A stretch of 64,000 bases of DNA, from the NCBI RefSeq assembly GCF_003665435.1, contig NZ_CP023407.1, positions 5,753,501 to 5,817,500 on the forward strand, read 5' to 3'. The notes under the pieces are model-generated. The model saw only the letters and a list, made by a program, of their open reading frames with translations, was not told the DNA's origin and ran no database searches. Source of the DNA: Streptomyces fungicidicus. GTDB lineage: Bacteria > Actinomycetota > Actinomycetes > Streptomycetales > Streptomycetaceae. The number at the start of each line of letters is the position of its first letter. Positions within the stretch are counted from its first letter, which is position 1. Shown here in pieces: positions 16,765 through 24,503 of this stretch. The translations under genes were made by a program, and so were the position numbers.

Positions 16765-17412
16765 ATGGCGAGGCAGGTACGCGCCGAGCAGACCCGCGCG
16801 ACGATCATCACGGCCGCCGCCGACCTGTTCGACCGGCAGGGCTATGAATCGACCAGTCTCAGCGACATCGTCGAGCACGCCCAAGTGACCAAGGGGGCCC
16901 TCTACTTCCACTTCGCCGCGAAGGAGGACCTCGCCCACGCCATCCTGGAACTCCAGTCCGCGACCAGCCGCCGGCTGGCCAGGGACACCGAGACGCGCGG
17001 GCAGACCTCGCTGGAGGCGCTGATGCGCCTCACCTTCTGCATAGCCAGGATGTCGGCCGAGGACCCCGTCCTGCGGGCCGGACTGCGCCTCGCCACCGGC
17101 GGCACCCGCCCGCGCCCGCCGCTCAGCCACCCCTTCACCGAGTGGCTGGACATCGTCACCTCCCGGCTCCTCGGCGCCGTGAAGGAGTCCGACGTCCACC
17201 CGGACGTCGACATCGACGTCGTGGCGCACTCCCTGGTCTGCTTCTTCGTCGGCACCAGGGTCGTCGGCCGCTCCCGCGAGTCCGTCGCCCGGCAGCCCCG
17301 CCGCACGGCGGAGATGTGGCAGCTCCTCATCCGCGGCCTGGTCCCCGTGACCCGGCGCGCCCGCTACCTCTCGCTGGCCGCCCGGCTGGAACGGGAGATC
17401 GCGCCGGTGTGA
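16765..17412 (+). CDS. cprB: CprB-like TetR regulator (gamma-butyrolactone receptor homologue)
   Basis: A 215-residue TetR-family repressor. The DNA-binding domain MARQVRAEQTRATIITAAAD and helix-turn-helix LSDIVEHAQVTKGALYFHFA are nearly those of CprB/ArpA/ScbR proteins. The C-terminal half (about 75-215) keeps the ligand-domain features of that group. Order and sequence (regulator, DUF89 protein, geosmin synthase) match cprB in S. coelicolor as I recall it. GGAG precedes ATG 16765 and an ARE-like palindrome lies just upstream. No butyrolactone synthase (AfsA type) is nearby, so it may be an orphan receptor or bind another signal. Confidence 0.88.
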   Translation: MARQVRAEQTRATIITAAADLFDRQGYESTSLSDIVEHAQVTKGALYFHFAAKEDLAHAILELQSATSRRLARDTETRGQTSLEALMRLTFCIARMSAEDPVLRAGLRLATGGTRPRPPLSHPFTEWLDIVTSRLLGAVKESDVHPDVDIDVVAHSLVCFFVGTRVVGRSRESVARQPRRTAEMWQLLIRGLVPVTRRARYLSLAARLEREIAPV

Positions 17413-17453
17413 GCTCCGGCGCGCGGGCACGGGCGCGCGTTACGGTGAGCCGC

Positions 17454-18632
17454 ATGTCCGACACCCCCACCGCGCCCGTGATCCTCGGCGACCAGCCCGG
17501 CACCTTTCCCCACGGGGTGCTGGCCGAGCGGCACCCCGCGATCATCCGGCAGGTGCGCGAGGCCTTCCCGTACGGGCCCGCGCAACACCGGGCGCTCGAC
17601 GCCCTGCTCGCCGAATGCACCGGGGGCGCCGTCGAACCCCTCCCCGCCGGCGCCCACGACCGGGAACGCTGGGCGGCCTGGGGAACGGACTCCTACGCGG
17701 GCCGCTCCTGGTACGACGTGCCCTGGCTCTGGTCCGAGAGCTGGTTCTACCGCCGGCTGCTGGACGCGGTGGGCTACTTCGGCCCCGGACCCTGGCAGGG
17801 CATCGACCCTTTCCGCCCGTCCAAGCTCGCCGAACTCGGCTCACCCGCCACCGACGAGGAACTGGCCGCCCTCGACGACCTCGCCGGGCGCCCCGCGGAC
17901 GAACGGGCCCGCGCCCTGCTGCACGGCTCCCTGTGGGGCAACCGCGCCGACCTCGGCTTCCGGCTGTCCGCCGAGGGCGCCGAGCGGACGGCCGCCGTCC
18001 CCGCCCTGGTGGCCGACGACAGCGAACGGCTGTGGACGCTGCTCGGCGCCTCCGGCACCGGCACCCTGTGCCTGGTCGCCGACAACGCCGGCCGCGAACT
18101 CGTCCCGGACCTGCTGCTCGTCGCCCATCTGCTGGCGCACGGCCGGATCGGCCGGGCGGTGCTGCACGTCAAGCCCTACCCGTACTACGTCTCCGACGCC
18201 ACCACCGCCGACGTCGTCGACGCGGTACGCAGACTCACCGGAGCCCAGGGCGCGGCGGCCGGGTACGGCCGCGGCCTGTGGGACGCCCTCTCCGACGGCC
18301 GGCTCACCCTCCGCGCCCACCCGTTCTCCTGCGCACCGCTGCCGTACGCCGAGATGCCCGACGACCTCCGCGCGGACTTCGCCGCGGCCACCCTCACCGT
18401 CGTCAAGGGCGACCTCAACTACCGCCGCCTCGTGGGCGACCGGTACTGGCCCCCGACCACACCGTTCGCCGGGGTCACGGACTACTTCCCGGGCCCGGTC
18501 GCCGCCCTGCGCACCCTCAAGTCCGACGTCGTCACCGGGCTGACCGCCGCCACCGAGGCGGCGCTGGACGCGGCGGAGGGCCGGCGCTGGCGCACCGCCG
18601 GCACCCACGCGCTGATCCAGGTGCGGACATAG
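17454..18632 (+). CDS. DUF89/ARMT1-family damage-control phosphatase-like protein
   Basis: A 392-residue protein of the metal-dependent DUF89 family. The motif ADNAGRELVPDLLLVAHLL (about residues 203-221) holds the Asp/Asn metal ligands, and VKGDLNYRRLVGD near the C-terminus is conserved. Relatives dephosphorylate damaged or excess phosphometabolites; the substrate here is unknown. There is no Shine-Dalgarno sequence, and a TACGGT hexamer at 17441-17446 lies 7 nt before the ATG, so translation is probably leaderless. Confidence 0.8.
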   Translation: MSDTPTAPVILGDQPGTFPHGVLAERHPAIIRQVREAFPYGPAQHRALDALLAECTGGAVEPLPAGAHDRERWAAWGTDSYAGRSWYDVPWLWSESWFYRRLLDAVGYFGPGPWQGIDPFRPSKLAELGSPATDEELAALDDLAGRPADERARALLHGSLWGNRADLGFRLSAEGAERTAAVPALVADDSERLWTLLGASGTGTLCLVADNAGRELVPDLLLVAHLLAHGRIGRAVLHVKPYPYYVSDATTADVVDAVRRLTGAQGAAAGYGRGLWDALSDGRLTLRAHPFSCAPLPYAEMPDDLRADFAAATLTVVKGDLNYRRLVGDRYWPPTTPFAGVTDYFPGPVAALRTLKSDVVTGLTAATEAALDAAEGRRWRTAGTHALIQVRT

Positions 18633-18727
18633 CGCCCGCGACTCCCTCACGGGGCACGGTTCACGCGATGGTGTGATCATGCGGGGCCGGACGGATGCCG
18701 TCACCGGGCCACGGGTAGCCCCCGGCC

Positions 18728-20884
18728 ATGACGCAGCCGTTCGAACTCCCGCACTTCTACCTGCCGCATCCCGCGCGGCTCAACCCGCACGTCGAGGAGG
18801 CCCGCGCCCACTCGACCGGGTGGGCGCGCGAGATGGGCATGCTGGAAGGCAGCGGGGTCTGGGAGCAGGCCGACCTCGACGCGCACGACTACGGCCTGCT
18901 CTGCGCCTACACCCACCCCGACTGCGACGGGCCCGCCCTCTCGCTCGTCACCGACTGGTACGTGTGGGTCTTCTTCTTCGACGACCACTTCCTGGAGAAG
19001 TTCAAACGCAGCCAGGACCGCACCGCCGGCAAGGCCCACCTGGACCGGCTGCCGCTGTTCATGCCCCTCGACCCGGCGACCCCCGTACCCGAACCGGAGA
19101 ACCCGGTCGAGGCCGGTCTCGCCGACCTGTGGGCGCGGACCGTGCCCGCCATGTCCGCCGACTGGCGCCGCAGGTTCGCGGTCGCCACCGAGCACCTCCT
19201 CAACGAGTCGATGTGGGAGCTGTCCAACATCAACGAGGGACGGATCGCCAACCCCGTCGAGTACATCGAGATGCGCCGCAAGGTGGGCGGCGCGCCCTGG
19301 TCCGCCGGGCTGGTGGAGTACGCGACCGCCGAGGTGCCCGCCGCCGTCGCCGGGACCAGGCCGCTCAGGGTGCTGATGGAGACGTTCTCCGACGCCGTCC
19401 ACCTGCGCAACGACCTGTTCTCCTACCAGCGGGAGGTCGAGGACGAGGGCGAACTCAGCAACGGCGTACTCGTCCTGGAGACCTTCTTCGGCTGCACCAC
19501 CCAGGAGGCCGCCGACATCGTCAACGACGTCCTCACCTCGCGGCTGCACCAGTTCGAGCACACCGCGTTCACCGAAGTCCCCGCCGTGGCCCTGGAGAAG
19601 GGGCTCGACCCGGCGGGCGCCGCGGCCGTCGCGGCGTACACGAAGGGGCTGCAGGACTGGCAGTCGGGCGGCCACGAATGGCACATGCGCTCCAGCCGCT
19701 ACATGAACGAGGGCGCGCGTTCCGGGAACCCCTGGGGGGCTCCCTCCGGACCGGGGACGACCGCCGCCGACGTCGGCGCGCTGCTCGCCGGGGCGGCGAC
19801 CGAGAGGCTGCGCGCCCACGCGCACGTGCCGTACCGGAAGGTCGGCCCCTCGGTGATCCCCGAGATCCGCATGCCGTTCCCGCTGCGGCTGAGCCCCGCC
19901 CTCGACGGCGCGCGGAGCCACCTGCTGGAGTGGTCGCGGCGGATGGGCATCCTCGGTGAGGGCGTCTGGGACGAGGACAAGCTGGAGAGCTGCGACCTCG
20001 CCCTGTGCGCCGCGGGCCTCGACCCGGACGCCACCCAGGACGAGCTCGACCTCGCCTCCGGCTGGCTGGCCTTCGGCACCTACGGGGACGACTACTACCC
20101 GCTCGTCTACGGCCACCGCCGCGATCTGGCCGCAGCCCGGCTGACCACCGCCCGCCTGTCGGCCTGCATGCCCCTCGACGGCGAGGAGGTCCCGCCGCCC
20201 GTCAACGCCATGGAGCGGTCCCTGACCGACCTGTGGGCGCGTACGACGGCCGGGATGACGCCCGACGAGCGCCGCCCCCTGAGGTCGGCCGTCGACACGA
20301 TGACCGAGTCCTGGGTGTGGGAGCTGTCCAACCAGATCCAGAACCGTGTCCCGGACCCGGTGGACTACCTGGAGATGCGGCGCGCCACCTTCGGCTCCGA
20401 CCTCACCCTGGGGCTGTGCCGCGCCGGACACGGACCCGCGGTGCCCCCGGAGGTCTACCGCAGCGGCCCCGTCCGCTCCCTGGAGAACGCGGCGATCGAC
20501 TACGCGTGCCTGCTCAACGACGTCTTCTCGTACCAGAAGGAGATCGAGTTCGAGGGGGAGATGCACAACGCGGTCCTCGTGGTGCAGAACTTCTTCGGCG
20601 TCGACTACCCGACCGCGCTGCCCGTGGTGCAGGACCTGATGAACCAGCGCATGCGCCAGTTCGAGCACGTCGCGGAGCACGAACTGCCCGTCGTCTACGA
20701 CGACTTCCAGCTGTCGGAGGACGCGCGGGCGATCATGTCGGGCTATGTGGCGGACCTGCGGAACTGGATGGCCGGCATCCTCAACTGGCACCGGAACGTG
20801 GACCGGTACAAGGACGAGTACCTGTCCGGCCGGGTCCACGGCTTCCTTCCGCACCGCACACCGGCGCCCCCGGTCCTCGTCTGA
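18728..20884 (+). CDS. geoA: Germacradienol/geosmin synthase
   Basis: A 718-residue bifunctional terpene synthase that converts farnesyl diphosphate to germacradienol (N-terminal domain) and then to geosmin (C-terminal domain). The N-domain has DDHFLE (85-90) and NDLFSYQREVEDEGE; the C-domain has DDYYP and NDVFSYQKEIEFEGE. Repeated motifs such as ADLWARTVPAMS and NGVLVLETFFG confirm the tandem structure. Length equals known geosmin synthases. No ribosome site is seen; TAGCCC at 18716-18721 lies 6 nt before the ATG. A linked regulatory role for CprB is untested. Confidence 0.97.
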   Translation: MTQPFELPHFYLPHPARLNPHVEEARAHSTGWAREMGMLEGSGVWEQADLDAHDYGLLCAYTHPDCDGPALSLVTDWYVWVFFFDDHFLEKFKRSQDRTAGKAHLDRLPLFMPLDPATPVPEPENPVEAGLADLWARTVPAMSADWRRRFAVATEHLLNESMWELSNINEGRIANPVEYIEMRRKVGGAPWSAGLVEYATAEVPAAVAGTRPLRVLMETFSDAVHLRNDLFSYQREVEDEGELSNGVLVLETFFGCTTQEAADIVNDVLTSRLHQFEHTAFTEVPAVALEKGLDPAGAAAVAAYTKGLQDWQSGGHEWHMRSSRYMNEGARSGNPWGAPSGPGTTAADVGALLAGAATERLRAHAHVPYRKVGPSVIPEIRMPFPLRLSPALDGARSHLLEWSRRMGILGEGVWDEDKLESCDLALCAAGLDPDATQDELDLASGWLAFGTYGDDYYPLVYGHRRDLAAARLTTARLSACMPLDGEEVPPPVNAMERSLTDLWARTTAGMTPDERRPLRSAVDTMTESWVWELSNQIQNRVPDPVDYLEMRRATFGSDLTLGLCRAGHGPAVPPEVYRSGPVRSLENAAIDYACLLNDVFSYQKEIEFEGEMHNAVLVVQNFFGVDYPTALPVVQDLMNQRMRQFEHVAEHELPVVYDDFQLSEDARAIMSGYVADLRNWMAGILNWHRNVDRYKDEYLSGRVHGFLPHRTPAPPVLV

Positions 20885-20912
20885 CTCCCCGTACCCGCGC
20901 CGGAGGCGAACC

Positions 20913-21461
20913 ATGGAACAGACCGCGTTGCGGCCCCGACCGATGCCCGGCGACGGGGGCGGGGGCGGCGGGCCGGGGGAGGGGCCCGGCTCCGGACCGC
21001 CCGGCCGCCGGCCCGGACGGCGCCGCGGGCGGCGGCTGCCGGCCGTCCTGCTCGGGGCGCTGACCGGGGTGGCCCTGGTGCTGTCCGGGGTCGGGCTCGG
21101 CGCGATGGGCGCCACACTCGTCGGCGCGGGCGCGATCTCCGGCCCGAAGCCGCAGGCGGGGGTGGTGGCCGCCGCCGCGGCGGCCACCACCCCCGCCTGC
21201 GGCAGGCTCGGCGTGGAGGTGGCCGACGGCACGGGCCCCGGTGCGCTGGTCGTCGCCGTGCACGCGCCCGGCCCCGGCTTCTCGGCGGGGCTCGTGCGCG
21301 GCGACGTGCTCCTGGCCTTCGGCGGAGCCCCCGTCGCGTCGGCCGCCGACCTCGCCCGCGCCGTCGCCCGGGCCCGCCCGGGCGACGAGGTGGAGCTGAC
21401 GGTGCGCCACCGCGGCGGCGCGCGTCAGCGGCTGACGGCGGTCCCCGGCATCGTCACATGA
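20913..21461 (+). CDS. Small PDZ-domain membrane protein
   Basis: A 182-residue protein with a Gly/Pro/Arg-rich cytoplasmic N-terminus, one membrane segment (about 44-68) and an extracytoplasmic PDZ domain (about 95-178; GLVRGDVLLAFGGAPVASAADLARAV). It lacks the trypsin-like domain of HtrA, so it is a binding module only. CGGAGG precedes ATG 20913, 28 bp after geosmin synthase. Its 3' end overlaps the convergent phosphoesterase by 8 bp. Function unknown. Confidence 0.78.
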   Translation: MEQTALRPRPMPGDGGGGGGPGEGPGSGPPGRRPGRRRGRRLPAVLLGALTGVALVLSGVGLGAMGATLVGAGAISGPKPQAGVVAAAAAATTPACGRLGVEVADGTGPGALVVAVHAPGPGFSAGLVRGDVLLAFGGAPVASAADLARAVARARPGDEVELTVRHRGGARQRLTAVPGIVT

Positions 21462-22209
21462 CCACGCGGAAGTGGCTGGTGAGCCGCCCCTCGTCGTCCA
21501 GCACATGGAGGGCGAACCCGGGCGGGGCGTCCCGGTCGGCGATCTCCTCGCCCTCCCAGGGCAGCCGCAGCGTCCAGGTCACCCCCGGCCCCACCAGCAC
21601 CGGACGGCCCGCGAAGGTGGTGGCGGCCGGGGTGTGGGCGTGACCGGTGATCAGGCCGGCGATCCCGGGGCGGCGCGCCAGCAGGTCGGCGAGCCGCCCC
21701 GGGTCGCGCAGCGGGTAGGAGTCGGGCAGCGGGTGGTGCAGTGGCACGGGCGGGTGGTGGAAGGCGAGCAGGACCGGAAGGCCGTCGTCGAGTCCGTCCA
21801 GGACCGACTCGATCCACGCGCAGGTCTCCTCGCCCAGCTCCCCGTCGTCGCGGCCCGGGATGCTCGAGTCGCACATCAGCACCGCGCCGCCGTCCAGCAC
21901 ATGCGCGCTGTTGACCGGTCCGCCGGCGGCCGGCAGCCCCAGCAACGCCTTGCGGTACGGCTCCCGGCTGTCGTGGTTGCCGGGGCAGGTGAGCACCGGG
22001 AACGGGGCGTTTCCGTCGCGCAGCCCCAGCAGCCGCGCGGCCTCCTCGTACTCGGTCTCGGTGCCGTGGTCCGCGATGTCCCCGGTCACCAGCAGCGCGT
22101 CCGGCGGGACCGGCAGCTCCCACAGCCGGTCCCGTACCCGGCGGGCGCGCTCCGTCGCCCGTGTGGTCCCGTCCAGATGCAGATCACTGATGTGTGCGAG
22201 TACGAGCAC
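21454..22209 (-). CDS. Metallophosphoesterase (CpdA/Icc-like)
   Basis: A 251-residue calcineurin-like phosphodiesterase: HISDLHLDG, GDIADHG, CPGNHDSR and GHAHTP supply the two-metal site. It resembles cyclic-AMP phosphodiesterase CpdA, but the substrate is unproven. The start is GTG 22209 with GGAGG nine bases upstream. It is divergent from the M24 peptidase gene across an AT-rich region with an inverted repeat. Confidence 0.85.
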   Translation of the reverse strand: MLVLAHISDLHLDGTTRATERARRVRDRLWELPVPPDALLVTGDIADHGTETEYEEAARLLGLRDGNAPFPVLTCPGNHDSREPYRKALLGLPAAGGPVNSAHVLDGGAVLMCDSSIPGRDDGELGEETCAWIESVLDGLDDGLPVLLAFHHPPVPLHHPLPDSYPLRDPGRLADLLARRPGIAGLITGHAHTPAATTFAGRPVLVGPGVTWTLRLPWEGEEIADRDAPPGFALHVLDDEGRLTSHFRVVM

Positions 22210-22237
22210 GGTCGTACGCCTCCAGGCAAAGGGTCCA

Positions 22238-22266
22238 CTAATGGATAACGTTGATCCAACCATTAG
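22238..22266. promoter_or_regulatory. Inverted repeat between divergent phosphoesterase and M24 genes
   Basis: CTAATGG-N15-CCATTAG with a second, inner near-palindrome around AACGTT (GGATAACGTTGATCC). GTCCA flanks both arms as a direct repeat. It is AT-rich and lies just upstream of the phosphoesterase gene, so it is probably an operator or promoter region. Confidence 0.45.
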
Positions 22267-22365
22267 GTCCAACGCGGGGGCAACACCGTCAACCGGCTCG
22301 CGCCGCCCCCGCCCGCCGGGCAGGATGCTGCCCATAACCTGATGTCCGCCCTGGGAGGCCCCGCA

Positions 22366-23493
22366 ATGACCGGCGCCGCGTCCGCGTCCTTCACCGCCGA
22401 CGACTACAAGGCCCGTATGGAACGCGCCGCCCGGCAGGCCGCCGACGCCGGGCTCGCCGGGCTGCTGGTGGCACCCGGCCCCGATCTGGTGTGGCTCACC
22501 GGATACACCCCCACCGCCGTCACCGAGCGGCTCACCCTGCTGGTCCTGGCCCCCGGCCGGGACCCCGTGCTCGTCGTCCCCACCCTGGAGGCGCCGGACG
22601 CCGAACGCGCCCTCGGCGCCTCCGCGCTCACCCTGCGGGACTGGACCGACGGCAAGGACCCCTACGCCGCCACCGCCGCCCTGCTCGACGCGGACGGCCG
22701 GTTCGGCATCAGCGACAACGCCTGGGCCATGCACCTGCTGGGCCTGCAGCGGACGCTGCCCGGCACCTCGTACGCCTCCCTCACCGAGGCCCTGCCGATG
22801 CTCCGCGCCGTCAAGGACGCGGCGGAGCTGGAACTCCTCGCCGCCGCCGGCGCCGCGGCGGACGCGGCGTTCGAGGAGATCAGGAGCGTCGCCTTCGCGG
22901 GCCGCCGCGAGTCGGACGTCGCCGCCGACCTCGCCGGCCTGCTGCGCCGGTTCGGGCACTCCCAGGTCGACTTCACGATCGTCGCCTCCGGACCCAACGG
23001 CGCCAACCCGCACCACGAGGTCGGCGACCGCGTCATCGAACGCGGCGACATGGTGGTGCTCGACTTCGGCGGTCTCAGGGACGGCTACGGATCCGACACC
23101 TCCCGCACCGTCCACGTCGGCGAACCCACCGACGAGGAACGCCGGGTGCACGACCTCGTGCGCGAGGCCCAGGAGGCCGGCTTCCGCGCGGTACGGCCCG
23201 GCGCCGCCTGCCAGGAGGTCGACCGGGCCGCCCGCGCGGTCATCGAAGACGCCGGGTACGGGGAGTACTTCATCCACCGCACCGGGCACGGCATCGGCGT
23301 CACCACGCACGAACCGCCGTACATGATCGAGGGAGAGGAGCAGCCGCTCGTCCCCGGCATGTGCTTCTCCGTCGAGCCCGGCGTCTATCTGCCCGGCCGG
23401 TTCGGCGTGCGCATCGAGGACATCGTGACCGTCACCGGGGACGGCGGACGGCGGCTGAACAACACCGCGCGGGAGATGGTCATAGTGGACTGA
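22366..23493 (+). CDS. M24-family Xaa-Pro aminopeptidase
   Basis: A 375-residue peptidase with a creatinase-like N-terminal domain and a pita-bread catalytic domain. Metal ligands appear in VVLDFGG, GSDTSRT, HRTGHGIG, SVEPGVY and VRIEDIV. ATG 22366 was chosen because GGGAGG lies 8 nt upstream and a -10-like TAACCT (22335-22340) is too close to the alternative ATG 22342. It should remove residues before proline from peptides in the cytoplasm. The next gene begins 50 bp later. Confidence 0.88.
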   Translation: MTGAASASFTADDYKARMERAARQAADAGLAGLLVAPGPDLVWLTGYTPTAVTERLTLLVLAPGRDPVLVVPTLEAPDAERALGASALTLRDWTDGKDPYAATAALLDADGRFGISDNAWAMHLLGLQRTLPGTSYASLTEALPMLRAVKDAAELELLAAAGAAADAAFEEIRSVAFAGRRESDVAADLAGLLRRFGHSQVDFTIVASGPNGANPHHEVGDRVIERGDMVVLDFGGLRDGYGSDTSRTVHVGEPTDEERRVHDLVREAQEAGFRAVRPGAACQEVDRAARAVIEDAGYGEYFIHRTGHGIGVTTHEPPYMIEGEEQPLVPGMCFSVEPGVYLPGRFGVRIEDIVTVTGDGGRRLNNTAREMVIVD

Positions 23494-23543
23494 GCGGTTC
23501 CCCTCGTCCCCTCCCTGCCTCCCCGAACGGCAACGGCGCGATC

Positions 23544-24497
23544 ATGACCCAGGCACCGACACCCACCGAGGACACCGTCCGCCGGCTGGCCCGCTCCCTG
23601 CTGCGGGACGGCGGGAAGGGCGGCGGCGCGGACTCCGCCGCCGCACCCGACGTCCGGCCCGTCGCCGAGGGCGACGCGCCCGCCACCTGGTGGGTCGGCA
23701 CGCGCCATGTGCTGCGCCTCGCCCCGGACCGGGAGGCGAGCGCGTGCCGGCGCCGCGAACTGCGGCTGCGCGACCTGGTCCGCCCGCATGTCCCGGTCGC
23801 GGTGCCGTCCGCCGTGGCGCACGGCGAGTGGGCGCCCGGTCTGCTCTGCACCCTCGACACCCGGCTGCCCGGCGGGACGGCGGAGGAGCACCGCGTCTCC
23901 GCCGTCGGCGAGGCCGACCTCGCCGGGCTGCTCACGGGGCTCCGCGAGGTGCCGGTGCGGCAGGCGGAGGCGCTCGGTGTGCCGCGCGTCCCCCCGCGTT
24001 CCCTGGAGTCGCTGCGCCGGACCGCGGGGGAGGCCGCCGAACGGCTCGCCGCGGCCGACGAGTTCGACCCCGGACGGCTGGGCCGGCTCACCGCGCCCGC
24101 CGCGGTCCAGCTCGCCACCCAGCCCGGCACGGCCGTCCTCGTCCACCATGCCCTCGGCGGCGGCCACCTCGTGGTGAGCGCGGAGGGCAGGGTGCGCGGC
24201 GTCCTCGGCTGGGACGCCGCGGTGGTCGGCGACCCCGCCGAGGACATCGCCGGACTCGCGCTCGCCGTCGGCGCGCCGGCCGCCGTGCGCGCCGCGACCC
24301 TCGCCGGCTACGGCGCCCGCCCCTGTCTGCGCGGTCTGTGGCTGGCCCGCTGCGACGCGCTGACCCTGCTCGCCGAGGTGCTCACCGGCGGCTCCACCGC
24401 CCCGCCGCTCCTCGCGCGCACCCGGCTGCGCCGCGCCTGGGAGCCGATCATGCTGGAACGCGTGACGGACCTCAGGGGCGGCGACGAGACGTCGTAG
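23544..24497 (+). CDS. Degenerate aminoglycoside-phosphotransferase-like protein (putative pseudokinase)
   Basis: A 317-residue protein with the outline of the APH kinase fold. The catalytic loop expected to read HGDxxxxN reads H-H-A-L-G-G-G-H (201-208), so the catalytic Asp is Ala203 and the metal Asn is His208. The later Asp is kept (LGWDAAVVGDPAEDIAGLA). The N-terminal nucleotide lysine position also looks changed (HVLRLA). It probably lacks kinase activity and may bind a ligand or partner. It shares its strand with the M24 peptidase gene and converges with treZ (6-bp gap). Confidence 0.7.
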   Translation: MTQAPTPTEDTVRRLARSLLRDGGKGGGADSAAAPDVRPVAEGDAPATWWVGTRHVLRLAPDREASACRRRELRLRDLVRPHVPVAVPSAVAHGEWAPGLLCTLDTRLPGGTAEEHRVSAVGEADLAGLLTGLREVPVRQAEALGVPRVPPRSLESLRRTAGEAAERLAAADEFDPGRLGRLTAPAAVQLATQPGTAVLVHHALGGGHLVVSAEGRVRGVLGWDAAVVGDPAEDIAGLALAVGAPAAVRAATLAGYGARPCLRGLWLARCDALTLLAEVLTGGSTAPPLLARTRLRRAWEPIMLERVTDLRGGDETS

Positions 24498-24503
24498 CGC
24501 CGG

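Noticed and set aside
18701..21232. 843-codon minus-strand frame opposite geosmin synthase
   Set aside because: Antisense shadow of a well-supported terpene synthase gene; no recognisable domain.
22342..22365. Earlier ATG for the M24 peptidase
   Set aside because: It is only 1 nt after a -10-like TAACCT, so it would not be transcribed from that promoter; ATG 22366 has GGGAGG at good spacing.
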